The notes: generated from the letters alone by a model not told the origin. A DNA stretch of 17,432 nt from an uncultured Bacilli bacterium (GCA_934101605.1 CAKORS010000016.1:1-17432), one strand, 5' to 3'; positions 1-8,166 are shown, numbered from the stretch's first letter. A program made the numbers and translations.

Positions 1-594
1 CTTTTGAGTCATCTCCTCATGCCCCTCAAGCCCATATCTTAAAACCATTATCTCTTTATCTCTTTTATTAAGTTTCTTAAGTTCACATCTTAACATTTCT
101 TTATCTATCTCATCATCTAAAGGTTTAGTAACAATATCCCCCTCTGTTCCCAAAATATCTTCAAGATGAAGTTCATTTCCATCCCCATCAAAAGATAAAG
201 AAGCATCTATAGAAATATCTGCTTTCGTTTTCTTATTCTTTCTTAAAAACATCAATATTTCATTATCAATACAACGAGATGCATATGTAGCTAATTTTAT
301 ATTTTTATCCATTGAAAAAGTATTAATACCTTTAATAAGACCTATAGAACCTATACTAACTAAATCCTCTAAATCAACATTAGTATTCTCATACTTCTTA
401 GCCAAAAATACAACTAATCTTAAATTATGTTCTATAAGCTTATTTCTTGCATCAATATCTCCCTCCTTAAATTTCTTTACATAACTTTCCTCCTCTTCCT
501 TACTTAAAGGTGGTGGAAGAATATCACTAGCACCAACAAAATAAATTCCTTTACTGCTAAATAACTTCTTTAAAAATATAATTATCTTTTTCAT
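1..594 (-). CDS. sigE: RNA polymerase sporulation sigma factor SigE (pro-sigma-E), C-terminus off the window
   Basis: This is the early mother-cell sporulation sigma factor, made as an inactive precursor that the SpoIIGA protease activates. Only the first 198 residues are inside the window; Bacillus sigma-E has about 239, so the end of region 4 is missing. Visible landmarks are the sigma-E-specific block around residues 19-30 (FVGASDILPPPL), region 2 with HNLRLVVFLAKKYE near 57-69, DLEDLVSIGSIGLIKGINTF near 74-93 and the -10-recognition segment ATYASRCIDNEI near 102-113, then the start of region 4 (LNKRDKEIMVLRYGL near 175-189). The ATG at 594 overlaps the spoIIGA stop as ATGA and sits 4 nt after a GGAGG site, so translation is probably coupled to spoIIGA. 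The basic hydrophobic leader before FVGAS is about 18 residues, against about 27 in Bacillus subtilis. Identity is very secure. Confidence 0.96.
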   Translation of the reverse strand, partial: MKKIIIFLKKLFSSKGIYFVGASDILPPPLSKEEEESYVKKFKEGDIDARNKLIEHNLRLVVFLAKKYENTNVDLEDLVSIGSIGLIKGINTFSMDKNIKLATYASRCIDNEILMFLRKNKKTKADISIDASLSFDGDGNELHLEDILGTEGDIVTKPLDDEIDKEMLRCELKKLNKRDKEIMVLRYGLEGHEEMTQK

Positions 595-1370
595 TTATCC
601 TCCAATAAAAATTTATTTAAAATAATATCTACTCCATCAAGTAAAAAAGAACTATTAGAAACTCCAACCAAAACATTGCAAAAACTTCCTACTCCTAAAA
701 TATCAACCTTATCAACAAAATAACATGTCATCATCCCTTCATTATCAACAGTTTTTATAGGAACATAAATACATTTTCCACTTAACTTATAATTATTATT
801 TATTATCACTATAGGTTTATTAAAATAAGGATCCCTTAAAAGATTACCAGTATCTAAAAAACCTATAAGCTTTAAACACTTATCATCATAATATAAATTA
901 ACTTCATATTTTGTAGAATAATTTATCTTTAAATTTTTTTGACTCTTAATATAAAAAAACATAAGTATAAAACCTATAATCAAAAGAAGTATTATATTAA
1001 GTCTTTTTCCATTAGAAAAAAAAGCAAGACCAACATTAGAATAACCAATACTATCATTTATTAAATATAAAGAACCTCCTAAAATAATACTAAGAATTAT
1101 AAGATAGAAAAAATTATCTCCACAATATTTAAACCCTTTAAAATTAAATGTTAAAATAATCATAATTATTCCTAGTAACATCTTTACAAGAAAAAATATA
1201 AATGATGGAATATTAAAAAACAAAACAAAAACAGATATTCCTCCAAATAAACTACCTAAAACTAATCTATATATTTTAACGTTTCTTTTTAAAAGAATAC
1301 TAACTCCTAAAAGTAATATAAAATCAAATAAAAAATTAATAAAAAAGACATAATCAAGATATATTATCAT
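591..1370 (-). CDS. spoIIGA: Sporulation sigma-E processing membrane aspartic protease SpoIIGA
   Basis: SpoIIGA is the septum-located protease that cleaves the pro-sequence of sigma-E once the forespore signal SpoIIR arrives. The 259-residue product has five hydrophobic segments in its N-terminal half (roughly residues 7-27, 34-54, 58-78, 88-104 and 124-141). These are followed by a soluble C-terminal domain with the aspartic-protease signature LDTGNLLRDP; the likely catalytic Asp is residue 173. Bacillus subtilis SpoIIGA is about 309 residues, so this is a compact version, mainly in the C-terminal part. The ATG follows a GGTGAT-like site. The gene lies 47 bp after murD and overlaps sigE by 4 nt, the usual spoIIG arrangement. 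I see no clear Spo0A box just upstream, so read-through from murD or a divergent promoter is possible. Confidence 0.93.
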   Translation of the reverse strand: MIIYLDYVFFINFLFDFILLLGVSILLKRNVKIYRLVLGSLFGGISVFVLFFNIPSFIFFLVKMLLGIIMIILTFNFKGFKYCGDNFFYLIILSIILGGSLYLINDSIGYSNVGLAFFSNGKRLNIILLLIIGFILMFFYIKSQKNLKINYSTKYEVNLYYDDKCLKLIGFLDTGNLLRDPYFNKPIVIINNNYKLSGKCIYVPIKTVDNEGMMTCYFVDKVDILGVGSFCNVLVGVSNSSFLLDGVDIILNKFLLEDK

Positions 1371-1417
1371 CTATATCACCAAATATAATATAAATAATAT
1401 ATCTTAAAAATTATGTC

Positions 1418-2749
1418 TTATTTTAAATCATTAACAAATTTTTTAAACTCTTCTCCACGTTCTTCCATACATTTATATTGATCCCAAGAAGCACACGAAG
1501 GAGAAAGTAAAATTATATCTCCAGGTTTTGATACCTCATATGCCTTATCAAAAGCACCCTTAAGATTATCAAATATATCACAATCTATATTTAATTCTTG
1601 AGCCCATTTTTTTATTCTTTCCTTAGTTTCACCAAAAGCATAAATATGTGATACATTCTCTAAATAAGGATTTAAAGGATCAAATGAATGCCCTCTTTCT
1701 AATCCACCTAATAAAAGAATAACTGGATCAGAAAATGACTTTAACGCAGTAATAGTAGATTCTGTATTAGTAGCCTTGGAATCATTATAAAACTTTCTTC
1801 CATTAAATTCCCTTACAAATTCATTTCTATGTTCAACCCCACCAAAATCTTTTAAATATGAACATATTATCTCATTTGAAACATTAAACTCTTTAACAAC
1901 ACCTATCATACACATAATATTTTCATAATTATGTAAACCTTGAAGTTTAATATTCTTTATATTAACAATTTTTTCATCCTTATAACAAATAAAATCATCA
2001 ACTATACATAAATCAGTATCTCTTTTACCAGAAAAATATATTTTTCTACTATCTATATCTTTACTTATATCTAATACATCCTTATTATCAAAATTAAGTA
2101 TAGCAATATCATTTAAAGTATGATGATTAAATATTTTCTTTTTTGTATTAATATAATTTAAATAACTACCATGAAAATCAATATGAGCTACAGATAAATT
2201 AGTCATAACACTTATATCAGTTTTAAAATCTTTAACATCTAAAAGTTGATGATCAGAAACCTCCATTACCACTATATCACCATCATTTACTTGTTCAACA
2301 ATAGATGATAAAGGATAACCAATATTACCCGCTAAAAAAACAGGTAATGATGCTTTCTTCATAACATCATAAATCATCGTAGTAGTAGTAGTCTTACCAT
2401 TAGAACCAGTAATACCAATAATCTTTACTTTATCCTTTATAAAATGATAAGCAACCTCAACCTCATTTATAACATCAATATTAAGACTATGAGCTTTTAA
2501 TACACAAGGATGAGTCTTTATAATACCAGGATTCTTAACCACGTAATCATACGAATCATCTAAATAATCCTCAGGATTATCACTTTTAATAAATGAAATA
2601 CCAAGACTCTCTAACTCACTTATTTTACCCTTATCTGAATCGTCCCTATCAACAACTAAAATAGTATTATTATGTTTTGCTAATAACTTAGCAACCTCAT
2701 AACCACTTCTAGCTAATCCAAATATAAATATTTTTTTATTATCAAACAT
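1418..2749 (-). CDS. murD: UDP-N-acetylmuramoyl-L-alanine--D-glutamate ligase MurD
   Basis: MurD is the cytoplasmic ATP-dependent ligase that adds D-glutamate to UDP-MurNAc-L-alanine in peptidoglycan precursor synthesis. The 443-residue protein has the full Mur-ligase layout. There is an N-terminal Rossmann-like UDP-binding part (IFIFGLARSGYEVAKLLA near the start), the P-loop GITGSNGKTTT near residues 112-122, the central HIDFHGSYLNYINTKKKIF segment carrying the lysine expected to be carbamylated, and the C-terminal FYNDSKATN and LLLGG segments. A GTG at 2761 would add four residues, but the ATG at 2749 has a GGTGG site 5 nt upstream and gives a conventional N-terminus, so I prefer it. A TATAAT element around 2765-2775 on this strand may be its -10, without a convincing -35. 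It is the first gene of a murD-spoIIGA-sigE run; in Bacillus these genes are separated by the rest of the division and cell-wall cluster. Confidence 0.96.
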   Translation of the reverse strand: MFDNKKIFIFGLARSGYEVAKLLAKHNNTILVVDRDDSDKGKISELESLGISFIKSDNPEDYLDDSYDYVVKNPGIIKTHPCVLKAHSLNIDVINEVEVAYHFIKDKVKIIGITGSNGKTTTTTMIYDVMKKASLPVFLAGNIGYPLSSIVEQVNDGDIVVMEVSDHQLLDVKDFKTDISVMTNLSVAHIDFHGSYLNYINTKKKIFNHHTLNDIAILNFDNKDVLDISKDIDSRKIYFSGKRDTDLCIVDDFICYKDEKIVNIKNIKLQGLHNYENIMCMIGVVKEFNVSNEIICSYLKDFGGVEHRNEFVREFNGRKFYNDSKATNTESTITALKSFSDPVILLLGGLERGHSFDPLNPYLENVSHIYAFGETKERIKKWAQELNIDCDIFDNLKGAFDKAYEVSKPGDIILLSPSCASWDQYKCMEERGEEFKKFVNDLK

Positions 2750-2816
2750 TTTAACCACCACTATAATTATATAACAAAAATTAAAAATTAAGAAATTTTT
2801 CTTATAATAAAATAAA

Positions 2817-2840
2817 AGATATTAGAAAAACCTAATATCT
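2817..2840 (-). terminator. Rho-independent terminator after the FtsX-type permease gene
   Basis: A 9-bp perfect stem (AGATATTAG with CTAATATCT, loop of 6) lies 10 bp after the permease stop. On the minus strand it is followed by a T-rich run (TTTATTTTATTATAAG). It separates the exporter operon from murD. Confidence 0.75.
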
Positions 2841-2849
2841 CATATATTT

Positions 2850-5219
2850 TTATTCATTTCCTTTAAGACTTGATACCATATCAATATTTTTTATTTTTCT
2901 AGAAAGTAATCTAGATACCAAATAAGAAACAATAAAAGTTCCTATACCCGCTAATAAATATGTTGTAGGTTTAATAAATGCACCAAAATCATAATTATCA
3001 GCAATAGCAGTTTTAAATAACCAATCTGTTAAATAATATCCTAAAGGAAGTCCAATAATAATTGATAAAATTGCTATCCAATTATTTTGTTTAATAAATA
3101 TTTTCTTAATCTTTTTATCATCAAATCCTAATACCTTTAAAGTAGCAAACTGATATTGTTTTTCAGAATAAGAAAGTATTCCTAAATTATAAATAATAAT
3201 TGCACCAAGAAGTATTGCTATACCTATTATTAAACTTATCATAGATTTCATCATAGATAACATACCATTCATAGATTTTTTTAAATTATCTTTATCTTGA
3301 ATAATATCTACCCCATCTATATCCTTAACCTTAGAAATATTTTTATTAGTATATAAAGAATCAGGTTTATAACTAACTCCTAAACTTTCTAAATATTCTC
3401 TAGTCATAGTAATATTTTGATTTTGAGGATCTTTATTAAATCCTACTATCTCTGAAGTATAATACTTACTATCACCATAAATATGCCATGTAACTTTATC
3501 ACCGATTTTATAACCATTTGTAGAGGCAAGTTTATAAGTAACATAAATACCCTTATCAGAGGAAACATTAATAAACTTATCATGATCATTAATAAATCTA
3601 AGTCTATCTTTAGCATCAGTAACCACTATATTATTAGATTCTCTAACATCACCATTTTTAATTTCAATACCTAAAACTTCTGAAGTATAATCACCATACT
3701 TTACCTTCAAATCTTCTAAAGTATTTTTACTTATGTCATCCTTTAAAACCAATTTATAATCAAAATTATATAAATCTTCAAACTGTAATTTAACAAAATG
3801 ATTAATACTATCAAACATACCAAGAGCACAAACAATTAACATAGAACAACCAACTATACCAGCAAGTCCCATAATAGTTCTAAATTTATTCCTTATTATA
3901 TCTCTTATATTCCACTTACTTGAAAAACTTAATTTCTTAAATATTTTTCTATTAGTAAAATTCAAACTATTTCTTCTAACACTAGGAATCTTATTTCTTA
4001 AAGTCTCCGCAGCATTCTCTTTTAAAATACTTCTTCCAGTTATATATGTTATTAAAACTATACATAAAATAACTAATAAAGCTACAATATAACTCTTAGG
4101 ATTCATTAAAGGATGTCCATTTGGAACTTCAAAAAATGACATTTCTAAAGAAATAAATATATTACCTATTAAAAAATATCCTAAAATAAGTCCAGCTATA
4201 CATCCAAGTAAAGAAATAAAAAGTCCATAACCCATATAATGTAATAAAATTTTAAAATTACTAAAACCTAAAGCTTTCAATGTTCCTATTTGAACTCTTT
4301 GATTATTTACAACTCTAGTCATAGTAGTAATAACAGATAACATTGCAATAAATATAAATAATCCAGAAAATACTCCAACATAAGTTTTTCCTTCATCAAC
4401 CTCACCTTGATAAGTAGAATAAGAAGAAATATCTTCTCTATCAACTATAGCAAGAGCATTTTTAACATTATCCTCTATATCATTTTTAACACTAGCTTTT
4501 TTGCTTTCATCTTTAACATCAACCATTACATAATTAAATACTAAATAATCTTTATAATTAAAATCAGGAACATATAAATCAAATAATTCTTCATTTTCTA
4601 TATTAAGCTTTTTCATAGCCTGTTTTTTTATATAATCACTTGGTATTTCATTTATAGAAAGATAAGCAAATCCAAAGTCTTTTCTATCAGGATAAAGCTC
4701 AGATTCATCTTTATTATCATATAAATGATCAGGAACATTAATAAGGCCTATAACCTTTTCTTTTAAAACCAAAGAATCATATTTAATTGTTATTACATCT
4801 CCAACTTTAATATCATTTTCAATAGCGTAAAAATTATCTAACCATACACCACTTAAAGATGCGTCAAACCCCTCTCCAGATATACAATAAAACTTAGAAA
4901 TATTATTAGATTCTATAAAACTAAGTAATAACACATTATCATTATCTGTAGTAGCATTAACAGATAATTTTCTTTCAGCATCTGATACATTTGGCAAATC
5001 TTTAATCTTTTTCAAATCATCAGAAGTAAAATTATTTCCAATAACTTCTAAATCAAACAAATTATTTTCCTTATAAAATCTATCAGCAGTATCTTGCATA
5101 CCACCCATATATGCTTCAATACCTGTATAAACCATAACTCCTATTAAAACCATTAAAAATATAGTAATAAACTGTGATAAATTTTGTTTTATATCACGAA
5201 ACATTTTACGTCTTAACAT
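2850..5219 (-). CDS. ABC transporter permease with two FtsX domains
   Basis: This is the membrane subunit of a MacB/FtsX-type ABC transporter, the partner of the ATPase encoded just upstream. The 789-residue protein starts with a membrane helix (about 15-37), then has a roughly 240-residue extracytoplasmic region. The first FtsX helix set follows (about 278-300, 324-352 and 376-398). Another helix at about 444-470 leads into a second extracytoplasmic domain of about 190 residues and the second FtsX helix set (about 656-682, 712-733 and 750-770). Each FtsX unit carries the familiar leucine/glycine motif before its second helix (IGTLKALGF and FATLKVLGF). The ATG is 1 nt after the ATPase stop, so translation is probably coupled. 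Transporters with this shape export peptides or lipids, or act mechanically on the envelope; the substrate cannot be read from sequence. Family assignment is firm, function unknown. Confidence 0.9.
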   Translation of the reverse strand: MLRRKMFRDIKQNLSQFITIFLMVLIGVMVYTGIEAYMGGMQDTADRFYKENNLFDLEVIGNNFTSDDLKKIKDLPNVSDAERKLSVNATTDNDNVLLLSFIESNNISKFYCISGEGFDASLSGVWLDNFYAIENDIKVGDVITIKYDSLVLKEKVIGLINVPDHLYDNKDESELYPDRKDFGFAYLSINEIPSDYIKKQAMKKLNIENEELFDLYVPDFNYKDYLVFNYVMVDVKDESKKASVKNDIEDNVKNALAIVDREDISSYSTYQGEVDEGKTYVGVFSGLFIFIAMLSVITTMTRVVNNQRVQIGTLKALGFSNFKILLHYMGYGLFISLLGCIAGLILGYFLIGNIFISLEMSFFEVPNGHPLMNPKSYIVALLVILCIVLITYITGRSILKENAAETLRNKIPSVRRNSLNFTNRKIFKKLSFSSKWNIRDIIRNKFRTIMGLAGIVGCSMLIVCALGMFDSINHFVKLQFEDLYNFDYKLVLKDDISKNTLEDLKVKYGDYTSEVLGIEIKNGDVRESNNIVVTDAKDRLRFINDHDKFINVSSDKGIYVTYKLASTNGYKIGDKVTWHIYGDSKYYTSEIVGFNKDPQNQNITMTREYLESLGVSYKPDSLYTNKNISKVKDIDGVDIIQDKDNLKKSMNGMLSMMKSMISLIIGIAILLGAIIIYNLGILSYSEKQYQFATLKVLGFDDKKIKKIFIKQNNWIAILSIIIGLPLGYYLTDWLFKTAIADNYDFGAFIKPTTYLLAGIGTFIVSYLVSRLLSRKIKNIDMVSSLKGNE

Positions 5220-5220
5220 A

Positions 5221-5922
5221 CTACCAATTAACCTCTTCTATATTTTTTGGATGTTTATTTTCTTCTAATTTTTCAACTTTACCATTCTTTATATGAATAA
5301 CTTTATCAGCTATTTCTGCGATTAATGAATTATGCGTAACGATAATAACAGTAGTATCTTGATCACATTGTGATTTTAATAGTTTTAATACATCAACACC
5401 AGTTTTAGAATCCAAAGCACCTGTTGGCTCATCGCATAACAACACTTTAGGATTTTTCATAATAGCACGTGCAATAGAAACCCTTTGTTGTTCACCACCA
5501 GATAATTCATCAGGAAATTTATCAGCATGCTTTAAAAGTCCAACTTCTTTTAATACATCTTTAGCATCTTTAGCAGTAACAGTAACATCTTTAACAAGTT
5601 CTACATTTTCTAAAACAGTTAAAGTAGGCATAATATTATAAAACTGAAATATAAATCCAACATCTAAAGCCCTATATTTAGTAAGATCCTTTTCATTTAA
5701 TTTAGTAATATCTTTTTCTCCTACTATTATAGAACCAGAAGTTGATCTATCCATTCCTCCTAATAAATTAAGAAGTGTAGATTTACCAGCTCCAGAAGGT
5801 CCTAATATAACTACAAATTCTCCCTGATTAATATCTAGATCAACACCATCTAAAGCATTAAAACTCTTCTCTCCAACATTATATATTTTTTTAACATTTT
5901 TTAAACTTATTAACTTTTCCAT
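5221..5922 (-). CDS. ABC transporter ATP-binding protein, MacB/LolD-like
   Basis: This cytoplasmic ATPase powers the FtsX-type permease encoded directly downstream. The 233-residue protein has Walker A GPSGAGKST at residues 41-49, the Q-loop FQFYN near 92-96, the signature LSGGEQQR at 140-147, Walker B VLLCDE at 160-165 followed by the D-loop ALD, and the switch histidine in THN near 197. This arrangement is typical of the MacB/LolD group. An upstream ATG at 5955 would extend the protein by 11 residues, but it lies inside an operator-like palindrome and lacks a ribosome binding site. The ATG at 5922 has AAAGGATGG about 5 nt upstream and begins directly with the family sequence (EKLISLKNVKKIY), so I chose it. 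Transcription probably starts from the promoter at 5967-5995 under control of the divergent TetR regulator. Confidence 0.94.
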   Translation of the reverse strand: MEKLISLKNVKKIYNVGEKSFNALDGVDLDINQGEFVVILGPSGAGKSTLLNLLGGMDRSTSGSIIVGEKDITKLNEKDLTKYRALDVGFIFQFYNIMPTLTVLENVELVKDVTVTAKDAKDVLKEVGLLKHADKFPDELSGGEQQRVSIARAIMKNPKVLLCDEPTGALDSKTGVDVLKLLKSQCDQDTTVIIVTHNSLIAEIADKVIHIKNGKVEKLEENKHPKNIEEVNW

Positions 5923-5935
5923 AATCCATCCTTTC

Positions 5936-5957
5936 AAATATGATATTTTTATCACAT
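5936..5957. promoter_or_regulatory. Operator-like palindrome 1, over the exporter transcription start
   Basis: This 22-bp sequence is repeated without mismatch at 5999-6020. Its core is a palindrome, TGATA, four T, TATCA; the flanks extend it to arms of 8 with one mismatch. It begins 10 bp downstream of the exporter -10 box, where a bound repressor would block transcription. A TetR-family gene is the adjacent divergent gene, so it is the likely ligand (inference). Confidence 0.75.
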
Positions 5958-5966
5958 TTCACAATA

Positions 5967-5995
5967 ATTATATAAATATTTTAATATCAAGTCAA
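5967..5995 (-). promoter_or_regulatory. Promoter of the ATPase-permease exporter operon
   Basis: On the minus strand TTGACT (5990-5995) and TATAAT (5967-5972) are separated by exactly 17 bp, a near-consensus sigma-A promoter. It lies between the two operator-like repeats, one downstream of the -10 and one upstream of the -35. Confidence 0.85.
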
Positions 5996-5998
5996 CAA

Positions 5999-6020
5999 AA
6001 ATATGATATTTTTATCACAT
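5999..6020. promoter_or_regulatory. Operator-like palindrome 2, next to the TetR-gene -35 box
   Basis: This is the second identical copy of the 22-bp repeat at 5936-5957. It ends 1 bp before the -35 box of the TetR gene and starts 4 bp behind the -35 box of the exporter operon. The copies are 63 bp apart, about six helical turns, so proteins bound to both would sit on the same face of the DNA. Confidence 0.75.
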
Positions 6021-6021
6021 A

Positions 6022-6050
6022 TTGAAATAAAAATAAATTTCTATTATAAT
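6022..6050 (+). promoter_or_regulatory. Promoter of the TetR-family regulator gene
   Basis: TTGAAA (6022-6027) and a perfect TATAAT (6045-6050) are separated by 17 bp. The start codon is 21 bp past the -10, with a GGAAG-like site between. Repeat 2 adjoins the -35, which suggests autoregulation. Confidence 0.85.
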
Positions 6051-6070
6051 TAGAAATAGGAAGTGATACT

Positions 6071-6673
6071 ATGTCTGAAATTAGAATACCAACACAAAAA
6101 AGATCAATAGAAAAAAGAAATAAAATAATAGAACAAGGTTTTAAATTAATTTGTGAAAAAGGATATTACAATACAAATACAAATGATATAGCAAAATATG
6201 CTGAAGTATCAACAGGTATAATCTATCAATATTTCAATGATAAAAAAGACATATTTATCGAAGGAATAAAAATTTACTCAAACAATATTATGTTTCCAAT
6301 ATTAGATATCTTAAATAATAATGAAGTTAAAATAAATAATTTAAGTAATCTATTAAAAGAAATGTTAAACATTTTTATAAAAAAACACACAATGACAAAA
6401 AAAGCTCATGAAGAAATGATAGCACTTTCTCACCTAGATGAAGATATAGCCCAAATATTTCATGAAAGAGAAATAGAAACAACAAAAAAAATAGTAGAAG
6501 TATTAAAAAACAATAATATTAATCCTACAAATATATCAGAAAAAGTTCATATAATAATAGGAATAGTAGAAAACTTCTGTCATGAAGTTGTATATCATAA
6601 ACATAATTCAATAAACTACGATGAAATGAAACAAGAAGTAATAAAAATAGTAATTACTATTTTAAATCAGTAA
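6071..6673 (+). CDS. TetR/AcrR-family transcriptional regulator
   Basis: This is a ligand-responsive repressor, probably of the divergent ABC exporter and of itself. The 200-residue protein has the TetR N-terminal helix-turn-helix at about residues 12-60. It contains KRNKIIEQGFKLICEKGYYNTNTNDIAKYAEVS followed by the hallmark recognition-helix end TGIIYQYFNDKKDIF. The rest is a helical ligand-binding and dimerisation domain with no recognisable specificity. The ATG follows a GGAAGTG site. Its promoter and that of the exporter lie back to back with a pair of identical palindromes around them. The last codons form the left arm of the terminator shared with the convergent permease gene. The target assignment is inference from position and from the palindromes; the family is secure. 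Confidence 0.93.
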   Translation: MSEIRIPTQKRSIEKRNKIIEQGFKLICEKGYYNTNTNDIAKYAEVSTGIIYQYFNDKKDIFIEGIKIYSNNIMFPILDILNNNEVKINNLSNLLKEMLNIFIKKHTMTKKAHEEMIALSHLDEDIAQIFHEREIETTKKIVEVLKNNNINPTNISEKVHIIIGIVENFCHEVVYHKHNSINYDEMKQEVIKIVITILNQ

Positions 6674-6684
6674 TTACTATTTTT
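6643..6684. terminator. Bidirectional terminator shared by the TetR gene and the convergent ABC-2 permease
   Basis: A 16-bp perfect stem (6643-6658 with 6669-6684) and a 10-nt loop are followed by T runs on both strands. The left arm is the 3' coding end of the TetR gene and its stop codon lies in the right arm. The right arm abuts the permease stop codon at 6685. Confidence 0.85.
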
Positions 6685-7476
6685 TTATTCAATATTAACT
6701 CCACTCTCTAACTCTTTACTTCCAACTACATAACAAATAATATTATATAAAGTATAAATACCAATACATAAATATATTAAAGTTTTTATACTATTAAGGC
6801 TAATTACACTAGTAGTATTAATAACATTCATTATATCTTTATTAAATATTCCAATAACTAAAATTATTAAAATAATACCTATCATAGATAATATATAAAA
6901 TAAAAATCCATAAACGATTGATTTTAACATTTTTTTATCATTAGACTTATGTCCCATTATTATACCTATATAACCAATAAGTAATATAAATAAAAGCTCT
7001 AAAAATAAAACAACAAACAAAATAATAATAAACTTAATTACCGTAGTATCATAAGTAAAAGCAAATACATCAAGCATATTTTTTAAACTATCCAAATTAA
7101 CTTTAGAATAATAACAAATAAATAAACATATTAATATCACTAAAATAGTAGTAAAAGATGCAATAACAGCAGATATTACCTTAGATAAAAATATATCTTT
7201 TTTAGATACCGGTAAAGTATGCGTAAGATAAGATTCATCTTTATAAACATTTCTTACAAATCTTACCCATGATCTCATTAATGTATTAATAAGACAACTA
7301 AACATCATAGCAATAGCAAAACCATTGCAAATAGAACCCACTATATTAAATAATAAAGAATTATCTATACTATTAAATATTCTACTAAATAAAGAAAAAA
7401 CTAAAGCCAATAAATAAAATACACTTATTAACTTATAAATCCATTTTAAATCATATTTTAACAACTTACCTAACAT
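6685..7476 (-). CDS. ABC-2 type transporter permease, partner of the YtrB-like ATPase
   Basis: This is a 263-residue polytopic membrane protein with about six hydrophobic segments: roughly residues 14-30, 44-64, 108-128, 148-175, 190-212 and 232-250. There is a polar cytoplasmic stretch near 70-100 containing YKDESYLTHTLPVSKKDIFLSKV. That TLPVSK segment and the overall layout are typical of ABC-2 permeases in small GntR-regulated operons. Its ATG overlaps the ATPase stop by 7 nt and has an AGGAGG site 8 nt upstream, inside the end of the ATPase gene, so the two are co-translated. It is presumably the membrane half of the transporter with the ATPase at 7470-8165. The substrate is unknown. Relatives of the whole operon in Bacillus respond to cell-wall-active antibiotics, which is suggestive only. 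Confidence 0.82.
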   Translation of the reverse strand: MLGKLLKYDLKWIYKLISVFYLLALVFSLFSRIFNSIDNSLLFNIVGSICNGFAIAMMFSCLINTLMRSWVRFVRNVYKDESYLTHTLPVSKKDIFLSKVISAVIASFTTILVILICLFICYYSKVNLDSLKNMLDVFAFTYDTTVIKFIIILFVVLFLELLFILLIGYIGIIMGHKSNDKKMLKSIVYGFLFYILSMIGIILIILVIGIFNKDIMNVINTTSVISLNSIKTLIYLCIGIYTLYNIICYVVGSKELESGVNIE

Positions 7477-8165
7477 TTAAATAACCTCCTAAATACTTCA
7501 TCTATACTTGCTCCTTCCTTAACTCTTAAATCATCAGCAGAAGAATTAAGAATAATCTTACCTTGATTTATAAAAATTACTTCATCAAGTATTCTTTCAA
7601 TATCAGAAATTAAATGTGTAGAAATAATAACAGTAGCCCCTTCTTTAAAATTAGAAAGAATTGTATCAAGAATATAATCTCTAGTAGCAGGATCAACTCC
7701 TCCTAAAGGTTCATCCAAAATATAAAGATCAGCATCTCTTGACATAACAAGTATAAGTTGAACTTTTTCTTGCATTCCTTTAGACATCTTATTAAGTCTT
7801 TGATTAACATCAAGCTTTAAATCCTTAAGCAATCTTAAAGCCTTATCCATATTAAAATCTTGATAAAAATCACTAAAATATTTTAATACCTCACTAACTT
7901 TCATATCTTTATCTAAATATGTTCTTTCAGGTAAATAAGATATTATCTTTTTTGTTTCTTCAGAAGGTTTAACACCATTAATTAAAACCTCTCCACTAGT
8001 AGGAGTAAGTAAATCATTTATAAGTTTAATAAGAGTAGTCTTTCCCATTCCATTCATACCTAATAAACCAACTATTTTACCTCTTGAAATCTTTAAATTA
8101 ATATCTTCTAAGACAACTTTATCATCAAATTTTTTAGAAACATCTTTAAATTCAACAAGTTCCAA
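7470..8165 (-). CDS. ABC transporter ATP-binding protein, YtrB-like
   Basis: This is the cytoplasmic ATPase of a GntR-regulated ABC transporter. It has Walker A GMNGMGKTT at about residues 36-44, a Q-loop region with ISYLPERTYLDKDM, the diverged signature MSKGMQEK at about 127-134, Walker B LYILDE near 147-152 with D-loop GGVD, and the switch histidine in STH near 184. The MSKGM signature in place of LSGGQ is common in this subgroup. The start is uncertain. ATG at 8183 has no ribosome binding site and ATG at 8174 directly abuts one. TTG at 8165 lies 9 nt after AAAGGG and just past the GntR-gene stop, so I prefer TTG; the frame and stop are the same for all. It sits between the regulator gene and the permease gene of one operon. 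Confidence 0.9.
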   Translation of the reverse strand: MELVEFKDVSKKFDDKVVLEDINLKISRGKIVGLLGMNGMGKTTLIKLINDLLTPTSGEVLINGVKPSEETKKIISYLPERTYLDKDMKVSEVLKYFSDFYQDFNMDKALRLLKDLKLDVNQRLNKMSKGMQEKVQLILVMSRDADLYILDEPLGGVDPATRDYILDTILSNFKEGATVIISTHLISDIERILDEVIFINQGKIILNSSADDLRVKEGASIDEVFRRLFKC

Positions 8166-8166
8166 C

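Noticed and set aside
1371..1417. Spo0A-controlled spoIIG promoter with wide spacing
   Set aside because: The stretch has TATATT-like elements, but no recognisable Spo0A box and no convincing -35, so I did not list it.
3483..3674. Open frame of 63 codons on the plus strand inside the FtsX-type permease gene
   Set aside because: It is antisense to a well-supported gene, has no ribosome binding site, and its composition reflects the AT-rich complementary strand.
5923..5955. Upstream ATG extending the exporter ATPase by 11 residues
   Set aside because: It lies inside operator-like repeat 1, has no ribosome binding site, and the extra residues precede the normal family start.
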